Shown here piece after piece: positions 42,065-50,946 of a stretch of DNA of 64,000 nt (within the stretch, counting starts at the first letter, position 1; every line of letters starts with the position of its first letter). Under the pieces are notes generated by a model. It made no database searches. It saw only the letters and a list, made by a program, of their open reading frames with translations, and was not told where the DNA came from. The DNA comes from Granulicella sp. L60 (GTDB lineage Bacteria > Acidobacteriota > Terriglobia > Terriglobales > Acidobacteriaceae): the NCBI RefSeq assembly GCF_009765825.1, contig NZ_LMUR01000020.1:2994-66993 (forward strand), read 5' to 3'. The translations under genes were made by a program, and so were the position numbers.

Positions 42065-43015
42065 ATGATGAAGATGGTCAGCCTACCAAACCCGCCGAAG
42101 AAATCGGCCACTCAGAAGTGGGGCGTAATGTCTTCGTATCTGATTGAAATTGAAGATAGTTTACGGGATTCCTCAGCCTCATCAATGACTGTTTGGATTC
42201 GCAGCTTTGCCAGACAGACAGGCATGCAGCCATCTACTCTCTGGCGCCTTCTGACGGCGGGGAAGTATTACCGTGAGCTGCGGCAGGAGTTCGAACAGGT
42301 TGGCGTGTTGCTACCGGACCTGGGAGATCCAGCCATAGCGGCTTCACCGGAATCTCTGGAGATCCTGAACAAACTTGCCCGTGTTCTGCCGCCTGACCTC
42401 AAGCAGATTCAACGTGGCACGCTCGAAGGGAAGATCTCCCGTAGGGAACTGCGCGATCTTTGGATTACATACCGGCCGGTCCTCGAAGGAAAGAACGCTC
42501 GAGGCTGGCCCGCACAGAAGCCACGGTTCAACTCCCACAATCCAGATATGCAACTGGCGCATAAGAAAGCTCAGGCGCTGAACGCGATCCGGGAAGGCGG
42601 CCCTTTCTGGTTGGGATACTCCGAAAGCTACATCTATAAGGTTTTTCCCGTCGACGAAGTTAGGGAATTTGAGCATCTGTTTAACAGTTCAGAGAATCCG
42701 AAACCGGACGCGATTGTGCTCCATTCCGCAAGCGTGGAAGCTCGTCTGGAGGTCTGCTCTTTGATCGTTGCTAACGATTTGGGAACTCTTGCGATTTCTC
42801 GGGAAGTGCCCCAATTGGACGGGGTGTGGGTAGTCATCACCGCAGAACAGAGAAAGTCAGGTCTTTCGGAACCGTACCTCGATTGCGGATTTCTTCTCTT
42901 AGAAAACGGTTCGGTAAGTAGGTTGCGCAGCCCTACACGGTCGCGTTTCAATGATTTTGCGAGAGAGGAGGACGTCTACAAGACGCTGTTGAAGATCGCC
43001 CTTCGCCCGGACTAG
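42065..43015 (+). CDS. unrecognised protein with N-terminal HTH-like segment
   Basis: This protein of 316 residues has a helical N-terminal third, with WIRSFARQTGMQPSTLWRLL reading like a helix-turn-helix. The middle is helical and arginine-rich. The C-terminal half, from about residue 190, is alpha/beta (AIVLHSASVEARLEVCSLIV, LDGVWVVITAEQRKSG) and could be a nuclease- or ligand-binding-type fold. GGAGA lies ahead of the ATG. I do not recognise the family. Its place between an excisionase and an integrase points to mobile-element cargo or replication control. Confidence 0.6.
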   Translation: MMKMVSLPNPPKKSATQKWGVMSSYLIEIEDSLRDSSASSMTVWIRSFARQTGMQPSTLWRLLTAGKYYRELRQEFEQVGVLLPDLGDPAIAASPESLEILNKLARVLPPDLKQIQRGTLEGKISRRELRDLWITYRPVLEGKNARGWPAQKPRFNSHNPDMQLAHKKAQALNAIREGGPFWLGYSESYIYKVFPVDEVREFEHLFNSSENPKPDAIVLHSASVEARLEVCSLIVANDLGTLAISREVPQLDGVWVVITAEQRKSGLSEPYLDCGFLLLENGSVSRLRSPTRSRFNDFAREEDVYKTLLKIALRPD

Positions 43016-43382
43016 TTTGTTCAGTATTTTTGCCGTCTAGCTGGTACTACCTATGAGATGAGACTTGAGGAGAAATGCGCATGACTTGTTGGTATGGTAC
43101 GAGCCCAAAAATCGTTGTCATGCACTTAGGGTGTTGTCATGGTAATTCGCCTCACCGGGCGGAAAGCACGAGCAATCCGGGTCTCTGTGTTCGCAGCGAA
43201 TATTCACCTAACATGCTGATAATCAGCAGCTTGCAGCATAAGAGACGCAGAATCAAGCACTTCACTGCGCAGTTGGTACATGGAAAACCTATATCGCCAA
43301 TCGAATATTAACTCTTTTGTTTTCAATACGCGAGGCATAGTTGTCTTGCTGTTGTCATGTCATTCAGCAACCTGGAGCCTCA
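43016..43382. other. 367-base stretch before the first recombinase, one palindrome
   Basis: No gene is recognised; a 78-codon plus-strand frame (43075-43311) shows no domain. A perfect palindrome, TGCTGAT-a-ATCAGCA, lies at 43214-43228 and could be a recombinase or regulator site. Confidence 0.4.
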
Positions 43383-44690
43383 ATGAAGATCGAGCATAAA
43401 CAAATGGCTGTCGCCCTCCTCGTGAGGGTAAAAATCGAGAAGTGGAGGCGCATTCCGGTCATTTACGGGCGGACGGGCCGGGTCATTCCCGGCCGTGTGA
43501 TCTGGCTCGGAAAAGAGCTGAATTTTGAGAATGTATCTTACGAGATCCGCTATTACAAGAACGGGCGGGCTTGCTATGTCCCCGCCGGTAAGAGTGCCTC
43601 GGACGCGGAAGAAAAGCGGCGAACGCTGCAAGCCCAGCTAAGTGCCAAGGCGATTGCGGCAGCAGCCGGAGTCGCCGTCACAGAAATGGCCGGCCGGAAA
43701 ACTTTAAAGACATGGGCTGCAGAATATGACGACAAAAAGTCCGTTCTCATCGGCGATGCACAAATCCGAAAAGAACGGTACGCTAGAGCCCGTTTCTTTG
43801 ATGTCGTCGGGAAGACGTACATCGATGAGCTTACTGAAATTGATACTCTTGCCTTTCTTCGCCACCTTTACAGCTATCCCGTCTACTGGATCGCTCGGAA
43901 GTTCCCGAGTAAACGCGTCCAAGCCGGTCAGAATCGTCGTCGGCTACCTACGCAGCACAGATGCCTTTCCAAACGAACAGTCTTCCAATATTTCATGATT
44001 GTTCGAGCGTGGCTTCTCGAAGGGGGCGCTGATCGGAAGATTTTTCCGCCGCCACCGAAGTTTGAAGAAAAGGAAGTGACAATCTACACCCCGGAAGAGA
44101 TCGAGACTTTCTTCTCCTTGGCAACCGGAAATCTACGAATGGCGGTAAGTCTGATGTTGAAGTGCGGCATGCGCCGGCAAGAGGCTGCTCATGCCTGTTT
44201 TAAGGACATCGACTACGTTCAGAAAACGATCCTTATTCGTGAAAAACCTGAATATGGCTTCCAAACAAAAACCCGCAAACAAAGGCGTGTTCCAGTTCCA
44301 GACGACCTAATAGCGGATTTACGCCATTGGGAAAAGAATCATCCTGGACAGATGCTAATCATCCAAACACCGAAAGGTAAACCTGACCGGCGCATGATTC
44401 GGGAGTTGAAGCGGTTTGTGTATCTGCATGGCCTTCGGTGCGGACTTTGCGGCCATTGCCAATTAGGGAATCCCAATTGTGAAGAGTGGGAATTTCACAA
44501 ATATCGCAGAACATATATTACCGCAATCTGCCGTCACGTTGATCTTCGAACTGCTCAAGAGTATGCAGGGCACGCGCGAATCACCTCAACAGAACGGTAC
44601 CTGAAAGCCGCGAGTGCGATTGAGGGGCAGAAGCGAGTGTCGGCGATCGATTGGGCCAAGTCGTTTTACGAGCCGCCTGCGACCAAGTGA
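43383..44690 (+). CDS. tyrosine recombinase (integrase) 1
   Basis: This is a phage-type integrase of 435 residues. The catalytic set is visible: Arg in KCGMRRQEAAHA, Lys region in TKTRKQRRVPVP, HxxR as HKYRRTYIT, then GHARITSTERYL with the histidine and nucleophilic tyrosine. The N-terminal arm-binding and SAM-like core domains occupy the first ~210 residues. A cysteine-rich insert (CGLCGHCQLGNPNC) before the HxxR box is unusual and could bind zinc. ATG 43383 has CTGGAG in front. It is the first of three recombinases in tandem. Confidence 0.93.
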   Translation: MKIEHKQMAVALLVRVKIEKWRRIPVIYGRTGRVIPGRVIWLGKELNFENVSYEIRYYKNGRACYVPAGKSASDAEEKRRTLQAQLSAKAIAAAAGVAVTEMAGRKTLKTWAAEYDDKKSVLIGDAQIRKERYARARFFDVVGKTYIDELTEIDTLAFLRHLYSYPVYWIARKFPSKRVQAGQNRRRLPTQHRCLSKRTVFQYFMIVRAWLLEGGADRKIFPPPPKFEEKEVTIYTPEEIETFFSLATGNLRMAVSLMLKCGMRRQEAAHACFKDIDYVQKTILIREKPEYGFQTKTRKQRRVPVPDDLIADLRHWEKNHPGQMLIIQTPKGKPDRRMIRELKRFVYLHGLRCGLCGHCQLGNPNCEEWEFHKYRRTYITAICRHVDLRTAQEYAGHARITSTERYLKAASAIEGQKRVSAIDWAKSFYEPPATK

Positions 44691-44803
44691 GATGCCTGGG
44701 TGTTTGACCGCGTCCAGAGAAGTGTATCTATCTCTTCTCCGGGGCGGTCGACAACACCATACAAGAACAGACCAACGAGGTCATAGCCAACGAGGAGGAG
44801 AGC

Positions 44804-45403
44804 TTGACGGTCCGACAAAACACAAAGATGCGTAAGCAAATCGGACGTATGCAGCCTGCTGCAACGGACGATATTCGCGAGATCATCTCGCGTTGCGAAA
44901 ATAACCCGGAGTTGCAGGTGCTCGGGAATATGGTTCGCACTATCGCAAACACAGGTTTGCGTAACAAAGAATTCGAGTCGCTCAAGAAATCAGACATTGA
45001 TCCCACTGGTATCTGGTTGCACGTTGGCCGCCAGCGTACGGTTGCAAGTCCCGAACGGTTGCTACCGATTCGTCCTCGGACGTATGACGCTCTCGTATCA
45101 CTCCACCATTTAAACCCTGAGTCGGAATTCGTATTGGGAGATAGTCCGCGGACTCGGTTCGATTACATGATTCGCAAGCTGAAGATTGTAGCCCCGCAGT
45201 TGGCACGTACAAGACTATGGTCCTACTCGATACGCCTCAATTTCGAGTGCCGGCTTGTCTTGGCGGGAATTCCGATGGGCACTGTGAAGTATGTCCTTGG
45301 CCGCGAATCTCTTCGTTCCTCGCTCATCGATCTGGCTCTGACACATGAGCAAAAAATGCAGGTCGTCCGGCGGTCGCTGGAACGCTTCCTGGCGGAGCTG
45401 TAG
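44804..45403 (+). CDS. tyrosine recombinase-like protein 2, catalytically degenerate
   Basis: This protein of 199 residues matches only the catalytic domain of tyrosine recombinases. The first arginine is kept (ANTGLRNKEFESL), but the HxxR box reads SYSIR. The GH...Y region has become LGRESLRSSLIDLAL without histidine or tyrosine. It should therefore fold like, but not act as, a recombinase. Possible roles are an accessory subunit or a decayed gene. The TTG start has GGAGGAG upstream, and the frame is intact for 199 codons, which argues against recent decay. Confidence 0.75.
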   Translation: MTVRQNTKMRKQIGRMQPAATDDIREIISRCENNPELQVLGNMVRTIANTGLRNKEFESLKKSDIDPTGIWLHVGRQRTVASPERLLPIRPRTYDALVSLHHLNPESEFVLGDSPRTRFDYMIRKLKIVAPQLARTRLWSYSIRLNFECRLVLAGIPMGTVKYVLGRESLRSSLIDLALTHEQKMQVVRRSLERFLAEL

Positions 45404-45482
45404 GCAGACCCGTTCCTGTCTATCCCTCTTGGATACAAATCAAAGCAATTCTTCGAACATGGACTAACCGTTCAGGTCAGCA

Positions 45483-45863
45483 ATGAAGTATGCGCGCCAA
45501 AACTTGATGTCGCCGGAGGAACTCGCAAATGAGTATGGCATCAGCGCGCAACGACTAGCAGATCTGCGATCCCAAGGTAAGGGTCCTCCGTATTTCAAAT
45601 TCGGCGGAGTTTGGTACCCCAAGGTCGGATTCGACCGTTGGGCTGAAGAAAATATGAAGGGAAGTGAAAATGGCGCTCAGGAAGAGAAACGGCTATTGGC
45701 ATTACCGGTTCAAGTACAAGCGGCAAGAATACACCAGCAACACCGATTTGGCCGCCACATCACAAAACAAGAAAGACGCGCAAGTAATCGAAGCAGCAGC
45801 TTTGCAGGCGCTGAAGTCGGGAAAGACTCCAGCATCTCAGATGGAGACGATTACCTTCCGTGA
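45483..45863 (+). CDS. HTH (excisionase-like) protein overlapping recombinase 3
   Basis: The first ~60 residues form a MerR/Xis-type winged helix: LMSPEELANEYGISAQRLAD, then PPYFKFGGVWYPKVGFDRW. Members of this family normally stop soon after this point. Here the frame stays open for another ~65 codons inside the following recombinase gene, in a different frame, with a low-complexity basic sequence. The functional part is probably only the N-terminal half, and the long overlap is odd. Confidence 0.65.
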   Translation: MKYARQNLMSPEELANEYGISAQRLADLRSQGKGPPYFKFGGVWYPKVGFDRWAEENMKGSENGAQEEKRLLALPVQVQAARIHQQHRFGRHITKQERRASNRSSSFAGAEVGKDSSISDGDDYLP

Positions 45864-46761
45864 TGCAGTGGCAAGGTTCTTGCCATCGGCAGAAGTGCGC
45901 TACCGCTCGAAGCCCAATTCGTATAAGAGGATCAAAACGAGCCTTTCCAGCGCACTAATGTTCTTTGACAAATTGCCAGTGAATGCGATCGATGCAGCAA
46001 GAGTTGATGAGTACAAGACGTGGCGAGCAACAGAGCATGAAGTAAAGGACGTTACCATCCGTCACGATCTTCACGCATTGAGCAAGTTTTTCCAACATGC
46101 AATCCGCCATCGCTGGGCATCGATCAATCTGACTCGTGAGGTTGAAATTCCTTCCGATGCGGATGCGCAGCGCATGTATGTTCTCTCGATTGAGGAGGAA
46201 GAGGAGTATTTCCGTCGCGCGAAGCGTCTTCCCGACTTGCATGATGTCGCGTTACTGATTGTCAACCAAGGGCTTCGCCCCGAAGAGGCCATTTCTCTTA
46301 GGAAGGAGGATATTGATCTCGACAAAGGCACCATATTTGTTAGCAATGGGAAAACGAAAGCTGCAAGGCGGCACTTGGACATGACGACGGAATCGCTCGA
46401 AATTCTGAAGGTACGTATGTCTCGCGCGGCGCCTTGGATTTTTCCATCTAGCCGCAACGCCGGGTCGCATATTGGGCGAGTAAATTCCGCCCACGACCGC
46501 ATTGTCGCTCACGCGGCGAACGAAGGAGTGGAGATCTGCTTCGTACCATATGATCTCCGTCATACCTTTGCAACGCGTGTGGCCCAGGCCGGAATTGATA
46601 TAGCCACCTTGGCCGCTCTCCTCGGGCACGGCTCGCTGCGCTGTGTTCACAAATATGTGCATCCGACTGCTGACCACAAGAAAAGTGCAATGCAGATTTT
46701 CGAGCGCAAGGTTAAGGAAGCTAGACGCAATGCCAAGCTGAAGTCCATGCGGGCTGCCTAG
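45670..46761 (+). CDS. tyrosine recombinase (integrase) 3
   Basis: This protein of 363 residues has an N-terminal arm (RKRNGYWHYRFKYKRQEYTS), a core-binding domain (residues ~60-160) and a complete catalytic domain. The catalytic residues are Arg in NQGLRPEEAISL, the Lys strand SNGKTKAARRH, the HxxR box YDLRHTFATR, and LLGHGSLRCVHKYVHP with the second histidine and the nucleophilic tyrosine. All residues needed for activity are present. ATG 45670 is preferred, with GAAGGGAAG in front. It is the last intact gene of the element-like block. Confidence 0.93.
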   Translation: MALRKRNGYWHYRFKYKRQEYTSNTDLAATSQNKKDAQVIEAAALQALKSGKTPASQMETITFRDAVARFLPSAEVRYRSKPNSYKRIKTSLSSALMFFDKLPVNAIDAARVDEYKTWRATEHEVKDVTIRHDLHALSKFFQHAIRHRWASINLTREVEIPSDADAQRMYVLSIEEEEEYFRRAKRLPDLHDVALLIVNQGLRPEEAISLRKEDIDLDKGTIFVSNGKTKAARRHLDMTTESLEILKVRMSRAAPWIFPSSRNAGSHIGRVNSAHDRIVAHAANEGVEICFVPYDLRHTFATRVAQAGIDIATLAALLGHGSLRCVHKYVHPTADHKKSAMQIFERKVKEARRNAKLKSMRAA

Positions 46762-46904
46762 CATAGAGTCACTTTCACTTATCCCTGCCTACTGCTCTGT
46801 TCTCTCATTCCACAAAAAAGTTAGTCGCATTGCGTGAGGGATCATATGGATCCGTTTGTGGTGTCGTCTGCCTGAACTATTTTCAAGAAAGGACTATGAA
46901 AAGA

Positions 46905-47110
46905 AGTAATGAATCGTCTGGAACACTACCCTAGGTGATCGTTACGATGTTGTCGTTATGCGCACGGCGCTGTATCAAGGCAAGATAAGATCCTTCACCG
47001 CCAATTTGTGGGGTTGATGTATGGCGCGGTATTGGGCTCTGATCTCGCCGATATTGCCGCCTGGATGCAGATTGCAATCAAATCTGTTGACTACGAGAAG
47101 GGTTTGGTCG
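46905..47110 (+). pseudogene. decayed second copy of the 41013-41237 gene
   Basis: In one frame the DNA reads IVWNTTLGDRYDVVVMRT-like sequence. After a frame change it reads QDKILHRQFVGLMYGAVLGS and DLADIAAWMQIAIKSVD. These align with VVWTSTLDGKYEVTVTRT, NQVLHRESVGLSYGAIFGPD and VADVADWQRTAAEFVD of the intact gene. Stops and a frame change break it. The two copies flank the recombinase cluster in direct orientation. Confidence 0.7.
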
Positions 47111-47153
47111 ACGTACTCAGATTCCCCGCGCATCAAAAGTCGGTGTGCGGGGA

Positions 47154-47588
47154 TCAGCCAAATCGTAATGTAATGTTTTGCAGGCGCTCTATAATTAGCG
47201 GTACTCTTTCAACAGCGAGAACAAAGCCCGGGAGCACATCGAGGAAGCGCGGTCCGGCAAGTAGCTGCTTTGCAGTTTCGGCCAAGTACTTCTGAAGCGC
47301 GATGGGAGAGTCTGCAATTTCTTTCAGCAGAGAGTCGCGGCCTTCGATGATCGCGACGAAGTCTTCTAGATCATGGCTGGCGGCAAAGTCCATTTTTCCT
47401 CGATCGCGAAAATCCTCCATCTTCGTTCCGAGAAAGTAGGGGGCCGTTATTACCCGGATTGATGCCCTTGAAGGCGTAGCATATGCGCGTGCATGTTTCA
47501 TAGCGCCTTCATACCAGGCGTTAGTGAAACCCAGAGCCTCTCCTCGCCCGTCTCCTGCCCGGGAAGTAGCCCTTAGGTAGGAAGTCAT
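47154..47588 (-). pseudogene. nucleotidyltransferase (AbiEii/MNT-like), 5' truncated
   Basis: The frame contains only the C-terminal half of a DUF1814/AbiEii-like nucleotidyltransferase: GFTNAWYEGAMKHA, VITAPYFLGTKMEDFRDRGK and ASHDLEDFVAIIEGRDSLL. The N-terminal part that should hold the GS...DxD catalytic motif is missing. It is replaced by a short unrelated lead-in (MTSYLRATSRAGDGRGEA). The truncated product would be inactive. A deletion joint near 47540 is likely. Confidence 0.65.
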
Positions 47589-47647
47589 TCAGCGCTCGAG
47601 AGTGACGCTCAACCCTTGCAGATTTGATACCTGTCCGGAGTTAGCCA

Positions 47648-47935
47648 ATGAAACTTCACAGACCCTACGCCCTTCACGTTGTAATACTCTTTTGCTTCAT
47701 CTGCATGCTTCACGAGCAGGATGCCGTGTCGCACACCGTGCAGGATACATCACCGCATGCGAGGCGAATGATTAATGTTGAAAACGACGTCGCGCTGGAG
47801 GTTCTTGACTGGGGAGGGACCGGCCGGCCGCTCGTTCTGTTAGCGGGGAATGGTTTCACGGCTCACGTGTTCGACCAGTTTGCGCCTACGCTAATTGCGA
47901 AGTATCACGTTTATGCAATTACTCGCCGCAGATAA
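47648..47935 (+). pseudogene. alpha/beta hydrolase, N-terminal stub
   Basis: A signal peptide (LHVVILFCFICML) is followed by the start of an alpha/beta hydrolase: LEVLDWGGTGRPLVLLAGNG and FDQFAPTLIAKYHVYAITRR. The frame stops at 95 residues, before the nucleophile elbow. The break coincides with the broken 3' end of the opposing cysteine-dioxygenase-like gene, so one deletion removed the C-terminal halves of both. Confidence 0.75.
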
Positions 47936-48273
47936 ATCAGGCGGGTCCGCTCACCAGGACGATGCTCCTCCAGAATCCCGGACGCGATAACGAAAACCCC
48001 AGAGGACGCGCCGTGGTCGTGAAAGCCGGTGGATTGCCCCGGCAGACAACTGATCACCCATATGTCATGATCCGGGCCGTGATACAGCCGCTCATACCAG
48101 CGCTGTTCGGGACGCAGCCGTACTTTGTCCATCCATCCCTCGGACGACGCGAAGCGCGAGACGATGTTGGCGAGCTCTTCAGGTGTATTCAAGCCCACTT
48201 CGGTCAGGCCGTCCGCTGTTATCCGCGTGCCGGCGGCCTCGTGCGCAAGCGCTTCATATGTTGCGAGTTGCAT
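47911..48273 (-). pseudogene. cysteine dioxygenase-like cupin, 3' truncated
   Basis: This protein of 120 residues matches the N-terminal two thirds of a cysteine-dioxygenase-family cupin. WVISCLPGQSTGFHDHGASS carries the first metal-binding HxH motif, and GVFVIASGILEEHRPG the next strand. The second cupin motif with the third histidine is missing, because the frame ends in the joint shared with the alpha/beta hydrolase stub. It is probably inactive. Confidence 0.7.
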
Positions 48274-48501
48274 TCGATCTCCATAGCTGTATTGTCGCTA
48301 ACCAACTCGGCACGGATGCCGAGTTGCCGACGGACATTGCGGCAAACGATAGAGCAATTGGATGAGCTTTGGAGAAGGCGTTTCAGGAATGCCTGAGCGT
48401 GTCGCGGCTCACCCAAGGAAGGGCTGGTCGCAGCGATAACAGAGATGCAGGGAAAACGTCATATTTTGACGCTAACATGGCCTGAAGAATCGGGTCAATG
48501 A

Positions 48502-49428
48502 TCAAGGTTTGATCTGATGGACCGTCAAGACCTCAGACCAGGAACAAAGGCTTATGTTATCGGCCTTTACTCCAAGCTCCTGAAGTCGCGCCCTCTTATA
48601 GCGTCCATCGTTTTCGGAGCGACAAGCCGCTTGCCATCGGGCTGAAGCGATCCCTGGTATCGCGAGTAAGGCGCGGAAGTAGGCTTCATCCACCTCGGCA
48701 AGGGAGTGTCCAAGGATGCATATTTCTTCGACGCCCACAAGCCGTTCCCAAAATGGACGATGCTCTTCAATCAAGCGAGCGGAAGGCTTGAAGGTTTTCG
48801 AGAAATATCCATCTAGGATGCTATTCGCTTCCATCAGCCGCGTGTCGATCTCAGCGATGTCATGACGATCATTCAGCGATCGTCTCTCTTGCGGATTCCA
48901 TGCGTGTCCCAAAACAAGATCGGTGCCTGGAAGGCCGGCTCTGCCATGAATGTGGAGGATATTCCGTTCCGGAACGTCGTACGGCTTCTGTAGCATCGTG
49001 GTGTAGTTGAAGGTCAAGAAAATAGCACTTGGATCGATCGTTCGCAGGCGCTTGCGCGCCGTCGTGGGCGTCGGAATCCGCAGCCTACGTATCCACGACT
49101 CAAATTGCGACTTGAGTTCCGTCGATAAGGATTCAACAAGGCGCTGAACCTCATACTGGAAATCATGATGGCCTGAATCGCTCCAATCTTCGGCTCCATA
49201 CGATGGCATGAAATGTTCGAGATCGGTAACGATGTTGTCTACAACGATCTTTGCCAACGCGAGTTCTAAATCTGCCCAGTCATCTCTCGCCGGCAGATAG
49301 TTCTCTATGGCTCTAAATAACACTAGGTCATGTCGCTGCACAAATTTTCTGAAGTGCTCGTAGCCAGAGGGTATCCCGTGATGGCGATCAAACCCATTGC
49401 CAATGATGTAGAGCTTGCGATTTCCCAT
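48502..49428 (-). CDS. AbiH-family abortive infection protein
   Basis: This protein of 308 residues from ATG 49428 has the AbiH hallmarks. The N-terminal nucleotide-binding-like loop is KLYIIGNGFDRHHGIPSGY, and the middle block AIFLTFNYTTMLQK is followed by NILHIHGRAG. The C-terminal segment CILGHSLAEVDEAYF is also typical. AbiH proteins confer phage resistance by an unknown mechanism. A 21-residue longer frame exists upstream, but the conserved region begins right after this ATG. It stands 7 bases downstream of a small membrane protein gene on the same strand. Confidence 0.88.
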   Translation of the reverse strand: MGNRKLYIIGNGFDRHHGIPSGYEHFRKFVQRHDLVLFRAIENYLPARDDWADLELALAKIVVDNIVTDLEHFMPSYGAEDWSDSGHHDFQYEVQRLVESLSTELKSQFESWIRRLRIPTPTTARKRLRTIDPSAIFLTFNYTTMLQKPYDVPERNILHIHGRAGLPGTDLVLGHAWNPQERRSLNDRHDIAEIDTRLMEANSILDGYFSKTFKPSARLIEEHRPFWERLVGVEEICILGHSLAEVDEAYFRALLAIPGIASARWQAACRSENDGRYKRARLQELGVKADNISLCSWSEVLTVHQIKP

Positions 49429-49435
49429 AGAGGCA

Positions 49436-49807
49436 CTAAGCATTTGAGTGCGGGGTTGCCGCGCTTCGGCGCATCCATAAGAGCAGTCCAAGGTTTATCG
49501 CAGCAAATGCCAAAGGCCCGTAGGCGCGGCCGGGATCATTGAGGCGAAACCCAATGATGACGTCGAACAACTGCACCAGGGTCATCGCTACAGCAAGCGT
49601 CGCCACACCGGGGCGTGAGCGCAGGACCATCGCGTAGATCACAGCCAGCGGAAGAGCGATGCTACGCGAAGCCGCATAAAGTGCAAATTCATGGCCTCCG
49701 ACCATGCGGAGCGACACCAGCGAGAAACTCGCACTCACGATCGCGCTGAAAAGTGTGAATCCGGCACATGTCCAATATGTTCGCCCGAGAACTTCGCCTG
49801 GTTTCAT
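49436..49807 (-). CDS. small integral membrane protein
   Basis: This protein of 123 residues has about four membrane segments (TCAGFTLFSAIVSASFSLVS, SIALPLAVIYAMVL, GVATLAVAMTLVQLFDVIIG, PLAFAAINLGLLLWM). I recognise only a general resemblance to uncharacterised small membrane proteins in soil bacteria. It precedes the AbiH gene by seven bases on the same strand, so the two could be co-transcribed by chance or by design. Confidence 0.7.
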   Translation of the reverse strand: MKPGEVLGRTYWTCAGFTLFSAIVSASFSLVSLRMVGGHEFALYAASRSIALPLAVIYAMVLRSRPGVATLAVAMTLVQLFDVIIGFRLNDPGRAYGPLAFAAINLGLLLWMRRSAATPHSNA

Positions 49808-49897
49808 AAACCGATTCTAACTTCAGGGTTCGACGAAGCTGACTGAAACCCTGATGCTACATGATCGACGTAACATAGACATGGGAGTCAAGCACTG

Positions 49898-50698
49898 ATG
49901 TCTACAGTAGAATCCGCAACGCCCCGCAGACACGCATACACCGATCCGAGCGCACCTCAACTTCCAGAGCCCAGCTATGCCGAGCGAGTGCGCACCCTGA
50001 CTTCCCTTGGCACTCTGGCGACGCTATCGACAGTATCCAGAAAACAACCGGGATATCCATTCGGGTCTTTGATGACTTATGCCATCGACGAGAGAGGTCG
50101 GCCAATCTTTCTGACAAGTAACATGGCGATGCACACTCAAAACCTTCAGGTAGATCCGCGCGCGAGTCTGTTTGTTGGTCAATCGGGAGACGGCGATCCT
50201 CTCGGTACTGCAAGAGCAACCTTGGTTGGCGATGTCCTGCCCATACCTGAGGAAGACAACACAGAAGCTCGCGAGCTCTATCTTGCGAGACATGAGAACA
50301 GCCGCTCTTGGGTCGGCTTCAAAGACTTCGGCTTCTATCGCCTGGAACCTCTCGACATCTACTACGTTGGAGGCTTCGGCGTCATGGGGTGGGTGAGCGC
50401 AGACGACTATCGGACCGCGAAGGTCGATCCTTTGGCGGAGGCTGCACCAAGGATTCTGGGCCACATGAACGCGGACCACGTTCCCGCGATGATTCTGCTG
50501 GCCAGGGTGCATTCCAACCTCGAAGCGAGCGAAGCTGCGATGACATCGGTCGATCGTCTAGGGTTTCATCTGCGACTGAAGACGGCGGAGGGAATGAAAG
50601 GAACACGCATCAACTTCCTCCGTGAAGTGCAAAGCGCCGACGAGACTCGCAAGGTACTGGTGGAGATGGTCCGGGCGGCAGAATCCAAACCGGCGTAG
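49898..50698 (+). CDS. HugZ-type pyridoxamine-5'-phosphate-oxidase-fold protein with DUF2470 domain
   Basis: This protein of 266 residues has two parts. Residues ~25-170 are a split-barrel flavin/heme-binding domain (SLGTLATLSTVSRKQPGYPF, MAMHTQNLQVDPRASLFV). Residues ~185-262 are a DUF2470 domain with the conserved HMNADH motif. This combination is typical of HugZ-like heme-utilisation proteins. Substrate and reaction cannot be read from sequence. It is a single gene with its own upstream region and marks a return to backbone-like content. Confidence 0.88.
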   Translation: MSTVESATPRRHAYTDPSAPQLPEPSYAERVRTLTSLGTLATLSTVSRKQPGYPFGSLMTYAIDERGRPIFLTSNMAMHTQNLQVDPRASLFVGQSGDGDPLGTARATLVGDVLPIPEEDNTEARELYLARHENSRSWVGFKDFGFYRLEPLDIYYVGGFGVMGWVSADDYRTAKVDPLAEAAPRILGHMNADHVPAMILLARVHSNLEASEAAMTSVDRLGFHLRLKTAEGMKGTRINFLREVQSADETRKVLVEMVRAAESKPA

Positions 50699-50946
50699 AT
50701 CAGTCCTACGGGTATTCCGCATTTCCGTCAGCCGTGAGCGAGGATTGAACGGTTGTCATGATCAATGAGCAGACGCTGGCTTTCACCCCTTATGCAAGGA
50801 AACGTTATGAAGCCTCGAGGACGGCAGTCAGTGCCACGGCAAGCGAAAGATTGGCGAGCTGAGATCGAACGCAGGATTGTCAAACCTGTCGAAACCGTCG
50901 TGCAAAACTTGAACCGACGATACGCTCAGCAGAGTTAGACCTTTAG

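Noticed and set aside
50807..50938. 43-codon frame from ATG 50807
   Set aside because: Basic short peptide without recognisable family; kept only as a possible piece of the remnant at 50947-51231.
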